NCBI GenBank assembly: GCA_016350165.1 | Contig: CP066225.1 | Location: 1,054,001 to 1,118,000, forward strand | Length of the DNA stretch: 64,000 bases | Direction: 5' to 3' | DNA from: Planctomycetota bacterium | Lineage (GTDB): Bacteria > Planctomycetota > Phycisphaerae > Phycisphaerales > Phycisphaeraceae | Shown here: positions 38,108 through 46,616 of the stretch, piece after piece | How positions within the stretch are numbered: position 1 is the first letter of the stretch | Layout: each line of letters begins with the position of its first letter | Translations under genes and position numbers: made by a program | Notes under the pieces: model-generated | What the model saw: only the letters and a program-made list of their open reading frames with translations | Databases searched by the model: none | What the model was told of the DNA's origin: nothing

Positions 38108-40063
38108 ATGGCACGATTCATCCGACTTAAAAACAAATTCCATCGCACCATGGTCGCCGCCGGCTTCCAGCGCGATTGGTTCCTCATACCACTCGCCGCC
38201 CTCATCGGCTGCTTTGCCGGCCTCGTCGCCACTGGCTTCGACCATATGGTCACAACCTCAAGCGACTTCTTCTTCGGCAAAATTGACGGAACCACAAACA
38301 TCACGCTTCGGTACGCGCTTCTCATGACCCTCCCTGCCATCGGCGGGCTCCTCGTCGGCTGCATTCAACAATTCATCGCTCGCCAAAAAGCCTCCCACGG
38401 CGTCCCCGAAGTCATGGTCGCAATGGCACGCAAACACGGCGACATCCCACTCAAAACCGGTATCTTCAAAGCTATCAACGCCTCACTCACCATCGGCTCC
38501 GGCGGGTCAGCCGGGGAAGAAGGCCCCGTCATCCAAATCGGTGCCGTCGCTGGTTCATTCATCGCACGCACCGCAAAAGTCTCACGTGAACATATGGCCA
38601 CACTCACCGGTTGCGGTGCTGCCGCAGGCCTCGCCGGCATCTTTAACGCACCAATCTCCGGCGCCATCTTCGTACTCGAAGTCATGCTCCGTGACTTCTC
38701 AATGAAGTCCTTCATCCCCATCATGATCGCCACCGTCTTCGGCGTCACAACATCACAACTACTCCTCGGCGGCGCTGAAGGCGGCGAAGCAATCTTCAAC
38801 GTCCCCGCTGCACTCAAAGACTACGATCTGCAAGCTATCGAAATTATCCCATACCTCTTCCTCGGCATCGGCTGCGGGCTCATCGGCGTCATCTACGCGA
38901 AAGGCATGGGGTTCACCGAAAACCTCTTCGAAAAAGTTAAAACAGCTCCATTCGTCAAGCCCGCCATCGGCGGCCTCTGCGTCGGACTCATGGGTATCGT
39001 CTTTGCATACTCATTCCACCGACCATTCGACAAAGTCTACGAACCTCCTGCCTTCTACTCCAACGGCTACCCCGTCGTCGAAGCAACACTCAACCCCGAC
39101 TCCTACCGCTACGAAGAATACAAAGCTGAACTTGAAAAAACAGCCAAAGCCGCTGAAAAAGCTGGCAAACCTTTGACTGCTGAAGAAGCAACGCCCGTTT
39201 CACCTCAAGAATACCCAACCGTCACCACACACAACTACCCCGTCGGCAACGTCACACTCATGCTCCTCCTCGCAGCATGCTTCGCCAAGATCGTCGGCAC
39301 ATGCCTCACCCTCGGCTCCGGCGGCTCCGGGGGTATCTTTGCGCCTTCACTTTTCATCGGCGCAACCCTTGGCGGCGCCTTCGGCATCGCCCTTCAACAA
39401 ATCGGAATACTCCCCTCAGCCACCCCTGCCCCATTCGCACTCGCAGGCATGGCTGGCGTCCTCGCAGGCGCTGTTCGCTGTCCACTCACAGCCTTCCTCC
39501 TCGTTTTCGAAATCACCCAGGACTACAAACTCATCCTCCCCACCATGCTCGTTGCCGTACTCGCAACACTCTGTGCACAATTCTTTGTACGCGACTCAAT
39601 CTACACCGCCCAGCTCCGCCACCTCGGCCTCCGCATGGGTTCCATGTCTGACATGACCGTCCTCCGCCGCCTCGAAGTCATCGACGTCCCTCCAGTCCCC
39701 GCAGTCGTCGTCAATCCAAATGAACCTGCAACACGCCTGCTCGAACTCGCAAACACATGTGCAGCCACCGACTTCGTCGTCGTCGATGAGAACAACAAAT
39801 ACCTCGGCATGATCATCGGGCACGACGTCCGCACCACCCTTCTTCAACAAGAAGCCATCCCTCTCATGATCTGTGGCGAACTCATGCACGCCGAAATCCC
39901 AACCATTCATCATCGCGACACACTCGACCTCGTCCTCGACAAATTCTCTCAGTACGATACAGCCACCTTCGCAGTCACCGATCAAAACAACACCGTCAAA
40001 GGCGTCCTAACACGTGCCCGCCTCCTCAAAAAATACCAAAACGCCCTCGACGAGCCTGGCTAA
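38108..40063 (+). CDS. ClC-type chloride channel/transporter with CBS domains
   Basis: A 651-residue protein with about ten to twelve membrane helices and two C-terminal CBS domains (about residues 535-645). ClC signatures: GSGGSAGEEGPVIQIGA (GSGIP-like and GxEGP loops; the Glu is the gate), and GSGGSGGIFAPSLFIGATLG (GxFxP loop) that line the anion path. CBS domains in ClC proteins bind adenine nucleotides and regulate transport. ClC proteins are either Cl-/H+ antiporters or channels; the external gating Glu is present, but the internal proton Glu could not be located with confidence. A loop of about 75 residues between helices (residues 300-375, KTAKAAEKAGKPLTAEE) is charged and unusual in length. 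No operon partner. Confidence 0.85.
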   Translation: MARFIRLKNKFHRTMVAAGFQRDWFLIPLAALIGCFAGLVATGFDHMVTTSSDFFFGKIDGTTNITLRYALLMTLPAIGGLLVGCIQQFIARQKASHGVPEVMVAMARKHGDIPLKTGIFKAINASLTIGSGGSAGEEGPVIQIGAVAGSFIARTAKVSREHMATLTGCGAAAGLAGIFNAPISGAIFVLEVMLRDFSMKSFIPIMIATVFGVTTSQLLLGGAEGGEAIFNVPAALKDYDLQAIEIIPYLFLGIGCGLIGVIYAKGMGFTENLFEKVKTAPFVKPAIGGLCVGLMGIVFAYSFHRPFDKVYEPPAFYSNGYPVVEATLNPDSYRYEEYKAELEKTAKAAEKAGKPLTAEEATPVSPQEYPTVTTHNYPVGNVTLMLLLAACFAKIVGTCLTLGSGGSGGIFAPSLFIGATLGGAFGIALQQIGILPSATPAPFALAGMAGVLAGAVRCPLTAFLLVFEITQDYKLILPTMLVAVLATLCAQFFVRDSIYTAQLRHLGLRMGSMSDMTVLRRLEVIDVPPVPAVVVNPNEPATRLLELANTCAATDFVVVDENNKYLGMIIGHDVRTTLLQQEAIPLMICGELMHAEIPTIHHRDTLDLVLDKFSQYDTATFAVTDQNNTVKGVLTRARLLKKYQNALDEPG

Positions 40064-40237
40064 ACCACTCTCACAATTGTCCCTTCTGTCTAATTGATTC
40101 TGCCTCACCACAGCAATCAACAAGACTATCGCATCGCCCTCCTCCATCCATTAAAATACCCGCTACACCGCTTCATCAATGCACCTCACATTTTTGCAAG
40201 CAAATCACAACTCAACAGTCTGAATAACGATATCGCT

Positions 40238-41425
40238 ATGCCTATAACCACCTCCATCCAATCCCCCCCACAACCTCAACTCACAACAACCGCACGCATC
40301 GACTACCTCGACAACGCCAAAGGCATCACAGCGATAATCGTAATAATCTATCACATCGCATTTGGCTTCTCATACAGAGGTTGGCAAGTCAACGTAAACG
40401 ACACAGATAAACTCGCATTCGCCGACAACATCCTATATATATGCCACCTTTTCCAAATGCCCCTCTTCATGCTTATTGCAGGCTACTTCACAGCATTCAG
40501 CTTTCAAAAATATACACTCTCAAAATACCTGAAACTTCGAACGCAAAGAATCTTCCTGCCCTACATAGCCAACACAATCATCTTCCTCATACCACAAGCT
40601 GCCTTCTTATACGCATACAACAATTCACTCTCTGATTTACTCGCCAACCCCACCGCAATAAACATCAAACCAGATCACCTCTGGTTTTTACATCTTCTCA
40701 TTGTCTACACAATCGCAATGATTATCCTTCGACTACTCTTTAATAGCATTCCCCATACACTTCGCCTGTATTGCAATCGATTCGCTTCAACAATCTTATC
40801 AAACATTTTTCTACTATTACTTATCACCTCGATTTTCAGTACAATTTGCCTTTACGCATGGTATATCTGCCCGTCTTCTGTCAGACCTTTAACCAAAATC
40901 ATCTGTTCAAATCGAGGCTTCATTTATCTGCCAATTTTCCTTGTCGGCTACATCGCCTATCACCACGCCCCACTATTCCACGCACTCTTCAAAAGAAAAA
41001 CCACGCTCTGTGTTCTACTAGCTCTGATACCCTTCATCATTCTCCAAGACCATTGGCTACCCAAAGAAATCATCAACTATGACCATCTCACTTTTACCCC
41101 TCCAGCACTGTTCTACACTTCACTGAAAAAATGGATCGCAACCTTACTCGCACTCACAATATGTTTCCGTTTCATTCACAAAAGCAATGCGTTAACAAAA
41201 TACCTCGCCGAAGCATCCTTCGGCATTTATATCATCCACCATACCTTTGCTCTAATCTCGATTGCGATCGTCGCATCATTCGGAGCCAATGTGCCACCTC
41301 TAATGAAATTCATTCTTGCAAACATCATCTGCTTTGCCTCAACCTTCGCCATCTACGAACTCATCGTCCGCCGCATCAAAATCGGCGGCTTCCTCATCGT
41401 CGGTTCACCTCTTCGCAAAAAATAA
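40238..41425 (+). CDS. acyltransferase-3 family membrane protein
   Basis: About 395 residues with ten to eleven membrane helices. The N-terminus, RIDYLDNAKGITAIIVIIYH, carries the family's D-x-A-K-G and the membrane His, and LFQMPLFMLIAGYF follows; these define the acyltransferase-3 group, which O-acetylates or O-acylates sugars, lipids or antibiotics on the periplasmic face. Substrate unknown. Start at 40238 gives a short cytoplasmic segment before the first helix; the frame opens at 40094 but that part is not hydrophobic and has no ribosome site. It follows the ClC gene by about 175 bases and is itself followed closely by the hypothetical gene at 41442. Confidence 0.75.
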   Translation: MPITTSIQSPPQPQLTTTARIDYLDNAKGITAIIVIIYHIAFGFSYRGWQVNVNDTDKLAFADNILYICHLFQMPLFMLIAGYFTAFSFQKYTLSKYLKLRTQRIFLPYIANTIIFLIPQAAFLYAYNNSLSDLLANPTAINIKPDHLWFLHLLIVYTIAMIILRLLFNSIPHTLRLYCNRFASTILSNIFLLLLITSIFSTICLYAWYICPSSVRPLTKIICSNRGFIYLPIFLVGYIAYHHAPLFHALFKRKTTLCVLLALIPFIILQDHWLPKEIINYDHLTFTPPALFYTSLKKWIATLLALTICFRFIHKSNALTKYLAEASFGIYIIHHTFALISIAIVASFGANVPPLMKFILANIICFASTFAIYELIVRRIKIGGFLIVGSPLRKK

Positions 41426-41441
41426 ACTGCAAACTCACATC

Positions 41442-41948
41442 ATGAACACCAACTCACAAACCATCCAATCCGAAGCTGCATATCAATTACTCAAACTAGA
41501 TATGGGTCTATCAACAACCCAAGACACTATCACATGGGCTGACAGCATTATTCTCAAACATGACAACCCACCCATAGAAATCATCGACCTTGCTCTCACG
41601 CCAACTCAAGAGTTTCTTGCGATTCACAAACAACTTGAAAACCTTACAAATCAGACAGAACTAAAACAAGCAACATTGCGCATAGCAACCCAATTCATCG
41701 ACTTACTTATACAAGATCAAATCACACTTACAGATTTAGTCAAACGTGCTCGCAGTATCTATTTATTAGATCTCAATCGAGATTTATACGATCTGATTGA
41801 CTTGTACGATGAATACCTTCTTCACACATATAACAAGCTCGGCTGGCAAACATCTGAAAATAATTCGGAAGCCATCCAAAATCTAAAGCAACACTTTCAG
41901 TACGATCTCCAAAATCTCTTAAACGAACAAAATAACGTTAAGTCTTAA
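41442..41948 (+). CDS. hypothetical alpha-helical protein
   Basis: A 168-residue protein, no family recognised. It is acidic, almost all helical, with no Cys and no signal peptide, and leucine/isoleucine heptads (LENLTNQTELKQATLRIATQFIDLL) that suggest a coiled coil. Start at ATG 41442; the frame opens at 41316 but that segment overlaps the acyltransferase gene. It begins 16 bases after that gene's stop, so the two are probably one transcript. Sits just before rnpA. Confidence 0.55.
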   Translation: MNTNSQTIQSEAAYQLLKLDMGLSTTQDTITWADSIILKHDNPPIEIIDLALTPTQEFLAIHKQLENLTNQTELKQATLRIATQFIDLLIQDQITLTDLVKRARSIYLLDLNRDLYDLIDLYDEYLLHTYNKLGWQTSENNSEAIQNLKQHFQYDLQNLLNEQNNVKS

Positions 41949-42021
41949 TCCGCAATCCTTGCTCGCCGTGCCTCAACCTCACCCCTCGAATATCACGCAA
42001 AACACTCAGTCCCCCAATCTA

Positions 42022-42041
42022 ACGATACGCTTTAGTGAAAC
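42022..42041 (+). repeat. 20-base repeat motif, copy 1
   Basis: ACGATACGCTTTAGTGAAAC, the consensus of a repeat found seven times in this window. It lies before rnpA, inside the long upstream extension of its frame. No hairpin follows this copy directly. Confidence 0.7.
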
Positions 42042-42135
42042 AAAAAATGCCCCTCACCCCCACTCCGAATTCCAAAACCCGCAATCATCTCCCCCAACTT
42101 CCCTCTCCCCTCATTCCTCGCTACCCTATTCATAC

Positions 42136-42546
42136 ATGCAGTTACAACCCCACAACTTCTCCTTCCCACGCTCCCACCGCCTCAGCGGCAACAATCAGTT
42201 TGCAGCCGTATACCAAGCCAAAATGCGCAAAAACGCTGGCCCCATCTCCATTCTCACCAAGCCAAACGACCTCCCCCACAACCGGCTCGGCCTCTCCGTC
42301 TCACGTAAAGTCGGCAACGCCATCAAACGATCACGCATCAAACGACTCCTCCGCGAGTCCTACCGTCTCACCCAACACCAGCAACCCACTGCCTACGACA
42401 TCGTCATCGTCGTCCGCCCTCACGCCCCCTTCCTCTCACTCACCGACTACCAGACCCACCTCCTCGCAGCTCTCAAAGACGCCGACAAAAATTGGCAACA
42501 CCGCCAAAGACGCAAATCCCCTCCAGACAAAAAACCAAACGCATAG
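42136..42546 (+). CDS. rnpA: ribonuclease P protein component
   Basis: A 136-residue RnpA, the protein subunit of RNase P that matures the 5' ends of tRNAs. It has FSFPRSHRLSGNNQFAAVYQ, the RNR box NRLGLSVSRKVGNAIKRSRI (usually KxxxxAVxRNxxKR, basic cleft for pre-tRNA) and LLRESYR. The start at 42136 gives the normal length and family N-terminus; the frame opens at 41959 but that would add 59 proline/serine-rich residues. In most bacteria rpmH precedes rnpA; here the upstream neighbour is a hypothetical gene. yidD follows at 42708, as usual. Confidence 0.85.
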   Translation: MQLQPHNFSFPRSHRLSGNNQFAAVYQAKMRKNAGPISILTKPNDLPHNRLGLSVSRKVGNAIKRSRIKRLLRESYRLTQHQQPTAYDIVIVVRPHAPFLSLTDYQTHLLAALKDADKNWQHRQRRKSPPDKKPNA

Positions 42547-42566
42547 CCCTACAATTCCAATAGCCA

Positions 42567-42581
42567 GCGAGCCACGTTCGC
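42567..42581. repeat. REP-like hairpin, divergent copy
   Basis: GCGAGC and GTTCGC around CAC, preceded by AATAGCCA. The stem keeps pairing through a G-U in place of G-C. It is a shorter relative of the hairpins at 43441, 63489 and 63610. Confidence 0.5.
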
Positions 42582-42631
42582 CATGCCCACCACCTCACCA
42601 CTCATCAACCTCATCTTTCACTCGTCAACCA

Positions 42632-42651
42632 ACGATACGCTTTAGTGAAAC
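42632..42651 (+). repeat. 20-base repeat motif, copy 2
   Basis: Identical to copy 1 (ACGATACGCTTTAGTGAAAC). It lies 57 bases before the yidD start. Confidence 0.7.
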
Positions 42652-42707
42652 AAAAACGACACCCCCTCACCCTCTCCCCACCTCAACTAGCATTAACAAC
42701 TAGCACT

Positions 42708-42941
42708 ATGATCAAACTCTTCAACAATCTCATCGCCGCAATCCTGATCTTCATGGTCATGATCTACCGCTTCACCCTCTCCCCCTTCCTAGGCCGTCAC
42801 TGTCGCTATCACCCAACCTGCTCACAATACATGATCGACGCCATAAAAAAATACGGCCCATACCGCGGCACACTCAAAGGCATCAAACGCATCTTTCGCT
42901 GTCACCCCTTCTCCAAACACGACCACTACGACCCCGCATAA
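42708..42941 (+). CDS. yidD: membrane protein insertion efficiency factor
   Basis: A 77-residue YidD protein with an N-terminal amphipathic helix (IKLFNNLIAAILIFMVMIYR), then RFTLSPFLGRHCRYHPTCSQYM (the conserved C-R-(Y/F)-x-P-(T/S)-C-S-x-Y box), GPYRG and RCHPF. It helps YidC insert membrane proteins. It begins at ATG 42708; the frame opens at 42645 in the repeat motif but the family starts here. It follows rnpA by 161 bases that hold REP-like sequences. yidC is not in the window. Confidence 0.9.
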   Translation: MIKLFNNLIAAILIFMVMIYRFTLSPFLGRHCRYHPTCSQYMIDAIKKYGPYRGTLKGIKRIFRCHPFSKHDHYDPA

Positions 42942-42981
42942 CCCACGCCCCCAACACTATTCCATAACCTGAGTACAAAAC

Positions 42982-43322
42982 ATGTTCATGCGATATTTCA
43001 AATCTCCCACACACCTTTCAAACATCATCACTTTTTGGATTATCATTTTCTACCTCAACCTATTCATCCTACGCAATAATACCATCCTGCTCTTTACGCT
43101 ACTGATGATTCTCACCATCATGCCCTTCCACGCATATCGCCTATACAAACTCGCCCAACACCAAATCGACACAGCCTACGCAATTCGCCACACCATCCTT
43201 ATTTCCTCCTCATCGTCCCCATCCCATTCCTAGGCCCATTCATCATTCCAAAACTCATCAACTCCGACATCAAAAAATGCAAGCAAATTCAAGACCAACC
43301 CCCAAACCCACCAACACCCTAA
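42982..43322 (+). pseudogene. small membrane protein interrupted by a frameshift
   Basis: The first frame (42982-43233) encodes two hydrophobic helices (IITFWIIIFYLNLF; TILLFTLLMILTIMPFHAY) and a cytoplasmic end, then degenerates into SSSSSPSHS before a stop. The next frame at about 43203 continues sensibly: FLLIVPIPFLGPFIIPKLI and a charged tail to a TAA at 43320. A -1 shift near 43198-43205 would join them into about 112 residues with three helices. A sequencing error, programmed slippage or a true lesion are all possible. Confidence 0.5.
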
Positions 43323-43362
43323 CCAACGATTAGCTCATCAAAAACCCCACCCTTCACAACCA

Positions 43363-43382
43363 ACGATACACTTGAGCGAAAC
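43363..43382 (+). repeat. 20-base repeat motif, copy 3
   Basis: ACGATACACTTGAGCGAAAC, three changes from the consensus. No hairpin follows directly. Confidence 0.6.
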
Positions 43383-43408
43383 AACAAAGCACACTCAACT
43401 AAAGTTTG

Positions 43409-43428
43409 ACGATACGTTTTAGTAAAGC
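43409..43428 (+). repeat. 20-base repeat motif, copy 4
   Basis: ACGATACGTTTTAGTAAAGC, three changes from the consensus, followed after 12 bases by the hairpin at 43441. Confidence 0.65.
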
Positions 43429-43440
43429 AACTCCAATAGC

Positions 43441-43459
43441 CGCCGATCCACGATCGGCG
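43441..43459. repeat. REP-like hairpin, copy A
   Basis: CGCCGATC and GATCGGCG pair perfectly around CAC, preceded by AATAGC. Shares the TAGCC lead, the CAC loop and the position 12 bases after a repeat motif with the hairpins at 63489 and 63610. Confidence 0.7.
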
Positions 43460-43542
43460 CGCTCACCCCTCACACCCATCCGTTGCTCACAATCAAACCA
43501 TCCCATGCAAACTTCATACCAAAACCAACCCCCAACCAAACC

Positions 43543-43854
43543 GCGCGCACAAAACCGATTTTGCCCCCATCAAACCCATCCAATTCCTTACCAAAACCAC
43601 CCCAAAACTCACCATTTCTACTACATTTCAAGCCAAAACAGCCCAATTCTTACTACGGGAAAGTCACCGAAAATCAATCTACTTTCACATTCGTGCGCAC
43701 AAAAGCGTGTCTCCCCGTTCATAACTCCTTTATTTATCTCAGAACTTAACAATACCGATCATTTTTTCGACTAATACGCGCATAGACTCAATTTCAAAAC
43801 CCCTTTTTAAGACCATCTTAAAAATCAACTTTCAAACAAAACGTGCGCACAAAA
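43543..43854. repeat. three GTGCGCACAAAA-like sites at 150-base spacing
   Basis: GCGCGCACAAAA at 43543, GTGCGCACAAAA at 43693 and GTGCGCACAAAA at 43843. GTGCGCAC is a palindrome. The last two also share a preceding AAAATCAA...CTTTCA. No gene is between them. Possible protein-binding sites or remnants of a 150-bp duplication. Confidence 0.5.
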
Positions 43855-43879
43855 CCGAAAACCAAACCCAAATCAAAAA

Positions 43880-43900
43880 GGCCGACCCAAATAGTCAGCC
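43880..43900 (-). terminator. intrinsic terminator of the flavodoxin/ferredoxin gene
   Basis: GGCTGAC and GTCGGCC (minus strand, one G-U) with a 7-base loop, followed by TTTTT. It lies 27 bases past the stop at 43927. Confidence 0.7.
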
Positions 43901-43926
43901 TCTCATTCTCATATCCATTCACATAA

Positions 43927-44733
43927 TTAAACAAACACCTCAGGCTCTCTCCTCACCTCACACCCCGCCTTCAACCGTTGGCGAATCCCCTCAATCCGTT
44001 CATCATCCAACGCCCTCGCACCAACGCGGCACTCCCTCACGCACGCACCACACAAAATACACTTCTGCATATCCGTCTTCAACTCAAACCCTTCCATTGA
44101 AATCGCATCGACCGGACACACCTCAACACAAATTCCGCACATCCCACATTTCCCCTCATCCGTACTCGGCCCCATATCATTCACGCTCATCCCATCCTTG
44201 TACTCCGCATTCCCCGGCAACCCAACCCCCTCAACATCACCCAATCCACTCAACCCATCCAATTTTCCTCTAACCTGCTCACCAAAACTCACCGCGGCAT
44301 TCGCATCAACTTCATCAGGCCTCCCCACTGCCAACTCACATTCATCCGTTGAAAATGAATGCTCCCCAATAAACGCGCCGCCCGCAACAACCACAAAACC
44401 AGCCGCCTTTGCCAAATCACTCAACTCCAAAAGCGCATCGTCATAATCACGATTGCCATACACCACCACAACCACCGCCGCTCTCCCCTTCCCTTCCAAC
44501 TGCTTAATCCGCTCCGCCGCTGTCGCAGCAACTCGGCCTGCATACACCGGTGCGCCGATCACCACCACATTATCCGCATCACCCACGCCCTCGCCCCATT
44601 CACGTGATTGCGTCATCGTTACATCCAACATGCCAACGCGTTCATATCCCAACCCCTTTGCAATGCCATTCAACACGCGCCGCGTTGTTCCCGTCGGCGA
44701 AAAATACACTAATTCAGTTCCACTTATTTCCAT
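43927..44733 (-). CDS. EFR1-type flavodoxin plus 4Fe-4S ferredoxin protein
   Basis: About 268 residues. N-terminal flavodoxin-like domain (LVYFSPTGTTRRVLNGIAKGL, the FMN phosphate loop SPTGTT; VIGAPVYAGRV) and a C-terminal two-cluster ferredoxin: CGMCGICVEVCPVDAI and CILCGACVRECRVGAR, two C-x2-C-x2-C-x3-C sets. EFR1 proteins pass electrons between ferredoxin-type donors and a flavin; the partner is not known here. The start at 44733 is chosen over 44757 because GGAGTG lies ahead and the flavodoxin strand begins at once. Codons here run the other way from the neighbouring plus-strand genes: the plus strand stays C-rich. Confidence 0.85.
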   Translation of the reverse strand: MEISGTELVYFSPTGTTRRVLNGIAKGLGYERVGMLDVTMTQSREWGEGVGDADNVVVIGAPVYAGRVAATAAERIKQLEGKGRAAVVVVVYGNRDYDDALLELSDLAKAAGFVVVAGGAFIGEHSFSTDECELAVGRPDEVDANAAVSFGEQVRGKLDGLSGLGDVEGVGLPGNAEYKDGMSVNDMGPSTDEGKCGMCGICVEVCPVDAISMEGFELKTDMQKCILCGACVRECRVGARALDDERIEGIRQRLKAGCEVRREPEVFV

Positions 44734-44950
44734 CGTTACACTCCAAACAGGCTGCAATCTTCAATCTCGCCATCCTACCAACACCCACAATCTCCACCAA
44801 CACGCCCTCATTTGCTCCCATAACCCTTTTTAAAAGCCTCAAATCAGCAATCTCTCATCATTACTGGACTTACGGGGGTAGACCTTTCTACTCAAATGCC
44901 CGATACTTATCTCTATGTAGTCTCGTTAGCCGCTTGACAGTGAAAGACCA

Positions 44951-46447
44951 ATGTCCAAACTCACAAACTTCCTCGCATCCATCAAACGTATTCTCACCAC
45001 ACCCGTGGATGAGTTATCACGTGCTCAGTTACATTTACGCAATGCGATTGAACTTGTGTTCTTTTGCGGCCGCAAAATGAAAGATGACCGCGCAACACAA
45101 ATGGCTGCGGCGCTGACCTACCGGACAATCTTCTCACTCGTTCCTCTCACCGTACTCGCGCTTCTTATCTTCAAAGCTTTCGGCGGCTTCTCCGGACTCG
45201 GGGTCGATGCACAACATAAACTCTACGACTATCTCGGGTTCTCAACACTTACCACCCAGTTTGATCAACCTGCAGAACAAACAGCAGCACCACCTGAAAA
45301 ACAATCCAACGCGCCAAATTTAAATACGGAGCAAACCGCATCACTTTCTACAAATAACGATGCACAGTCTGTAGAAGCAACAGAAGAAGAACAGTCAGCT
45401 CTCGATTCGGTTGATCAGTTTTTTGCAAATCTCAATCATCAAGTTGAGAACATCAACTTTACGGGGATTGGCTTCATCGGTATTGCAGTATTGATCTGGT
45501 CCGCAGTATCGTTGCTGGTTACGATTGAAAGATCATTCAACACGATCTATCAATGCCCTGCAGGCCGCGCGTGGCATATGCGTATCACGATCTACTGGGC
45601 GATTATCACATTGGGACCCGTATTAATTGCGATCTCGATCTTTGTTGCGAATCGCGCTTTCACATTCGCACAAACCATCCCGGGTCTCTCCGCGATGTTC
45701 TCGCTCCTCTCAACTTTCACAGCATTGCTCACGACATGGTTACTGTTATTGGCGTTGTATACGCTCATGCCAAATACACGGGTTATTTTTCGCCCCGCAC
45801 TGATGGGCGCACTTGTCGCTGCGATCCTTTGGGAGCTGGGTAAGTACGGCTTCAAACTCTACGTCGTTAACGCATTATCCGCCTCGTCGTTAAACTCTGC
45901 TTTATACGGCTCACTGGGATTAGTCCTGATCTTCCTGTTGTGGGTTTACACCACGTGGCTGATTATTGTTTTTGGTCTTGAAATCACGTCCACATTACAG
46001 TTACTACCGGGGCAGCGGCTAAAAAATCGACAGCAACAGTCGAGTGCGATTTCACTACTTTCATCGGATAACCTCTTATTATTCATGGCAGCGACAGCAC
46101 ACAACTTTCAAAATGGTGAATCGACTACTGCCGAATCACTTTCCCAAATACTGTCACTTCCAATACGGTCTATCGATCAGTTAGCAGTGTTCCTGGCTGA
46201 AAAACATTTGATTCATCGTTTGTCAGAGTCGGATGCGCATGATCGCGCGTATACACTTGCGCAACCGCCACATGACATCATGCTGGAACAGCTGATTACG
46301 CTAGCCCATGAACAAACAACGAGCCGCATCAAAGATACAGACGTACCCGCATCACAATTTTTGACACAATTGATTGAAACACAGCTCAATGCGACCAGAT
46401 CTCAATCGCTTGCTGACATCGTCAACGGACGCAATAAAAAGAAATAA
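44951..46447 (+). CDS. YihY/BrkB family membrane protein
   Basis: A 498-residue protein of the YihY (formerly RNase BN-like) family: MAAALTYRTIFSLVPLTVLALLIFK at the first helix, and five further membrane segments up to SLNSALYGSLGLVLIFLLWVYTTW, which is the family signature. A low-complexity insert of about 65 residues (residues 105-170, rich in E, Q, A) sits in the first periplasmic loop. After the membrane part a cytoplasmic winged-helix-like domain (residues about 365-480) carries STTAESLSQILSLPIRSIDQL. Function of the family is not settled; export or lipid roles are proposed. GTGAAAGACCA precedes the ATG. Confidence 0.85.
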   Translation: MSKLTNFLASIKRILTTPVDELSRAQLHLRNAIELVFFCGRKMKDDRATQMAAALTYRTIFSLVPLTVLALLIFKAFGGFSGLGVDAQHKLYDYLGFSTLTTQFDQPAEQTAAPPEKQSNAPNLNTEQTASLSTNNDAQSVEATEEEQSALDSVDQFFANLNHQVENINFTGIGFIGIAVLIWSAVSLLVTIERSFNTIYQCPAGRAWHMRITIYWAIITLGPVLIAISIFVANRAFTFAQTIPGLSAMFSLLSTFTALLTTWLLLLALYTLMPNTRVIFRPALMGALVAAILWELGKYGFKLYVVNALSASSLNSALYGSLGLVLIFLLWVYTTWLIIVFGLEITSTLQLLPGQRLKNRQQQSSAISLLSSDNLLLFMAATAHNFQNGESTTAESLSQILSLPIRSIDQLAVFLAEKHLIHRLSESDAHDRAYTLAQPPHDIMLEQLITLAHEQTTSRIKDTDVPASQFLTQLIETQLNATRSQSLADIVNGRNKKK

Positions 46448-46468
46448 ACCCATCAATTACAATGTAAA

Positions 46469-46496
46469 AAACCCGTCAGTCAAACTGAACGGGTTT
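46469..46496. terminator. bidirectional terminator
   Basis: AAACCCGT and ACGGGTTT with an inner CAGT/ACTG pair and a one-base bulge. T-runs follow on both strands, so it serves the YihY gene and the minus-strand short frame. Confidence 0.75.
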
Positions 46497-46535
46497 CATC
46501 GTGTATATGCAGTGTCTCACATTTTGTTTTGCATT

Positions 46536-46616
46536 TTATCGTCTACGTCTGAACATCATCGGTACGAGCAGAACTGAAGCACCAAGTGTGATCATCAATC
46601 CGTTGTACGCTCTCAT
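46536..46616 (-). CDS. orphan 26-residue anchor-like peptide
   Basis: A frame of 26 codons on the minus strand encoding MRAYNGLMITLGASVLLVPMMFRRRR. Its core LGASVLLVP and Arg-rich end are the same as the C-terminal tail of the secreted protein at 48458 (AALGASVLLVPLLLRRKR). It resembles a free-standing PEP-CTERM-type membrane anchor without its passenger. A terminator follows 40 bases downstream. The ribosome site is weak (GAAGATTGATT). It may be a remnant of a duplicated secreted-protein gene or a real small membrane protein. Confidence 0.35.
   Translation of the reverse strand: MRAYNGLMITLGASVLLVPMMFRRRR

Larger units (their letters stand above)
43323..43926. other. repeat-rich intergenic region
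   Basis: About 600 bases, very poor in G on the plus strand. It contains repeat-motif copies 3 and 4, a REP-like hairpin at 43441-43459, three GTGCGCACAAAA-like sites exactly 150 bases apart (43543, 43693, 43843), and the terminator at 43880-43900. Confidence 0.6.

Noticed and set aside
43543-43854. CRISPR array from the evenly spaced GTGCGCACAAAA copies
   Set aside because: Only three short copies, spacers of about 138 bases and no cas genes; CRISPR repeats are longer with 30-40 base spacers.
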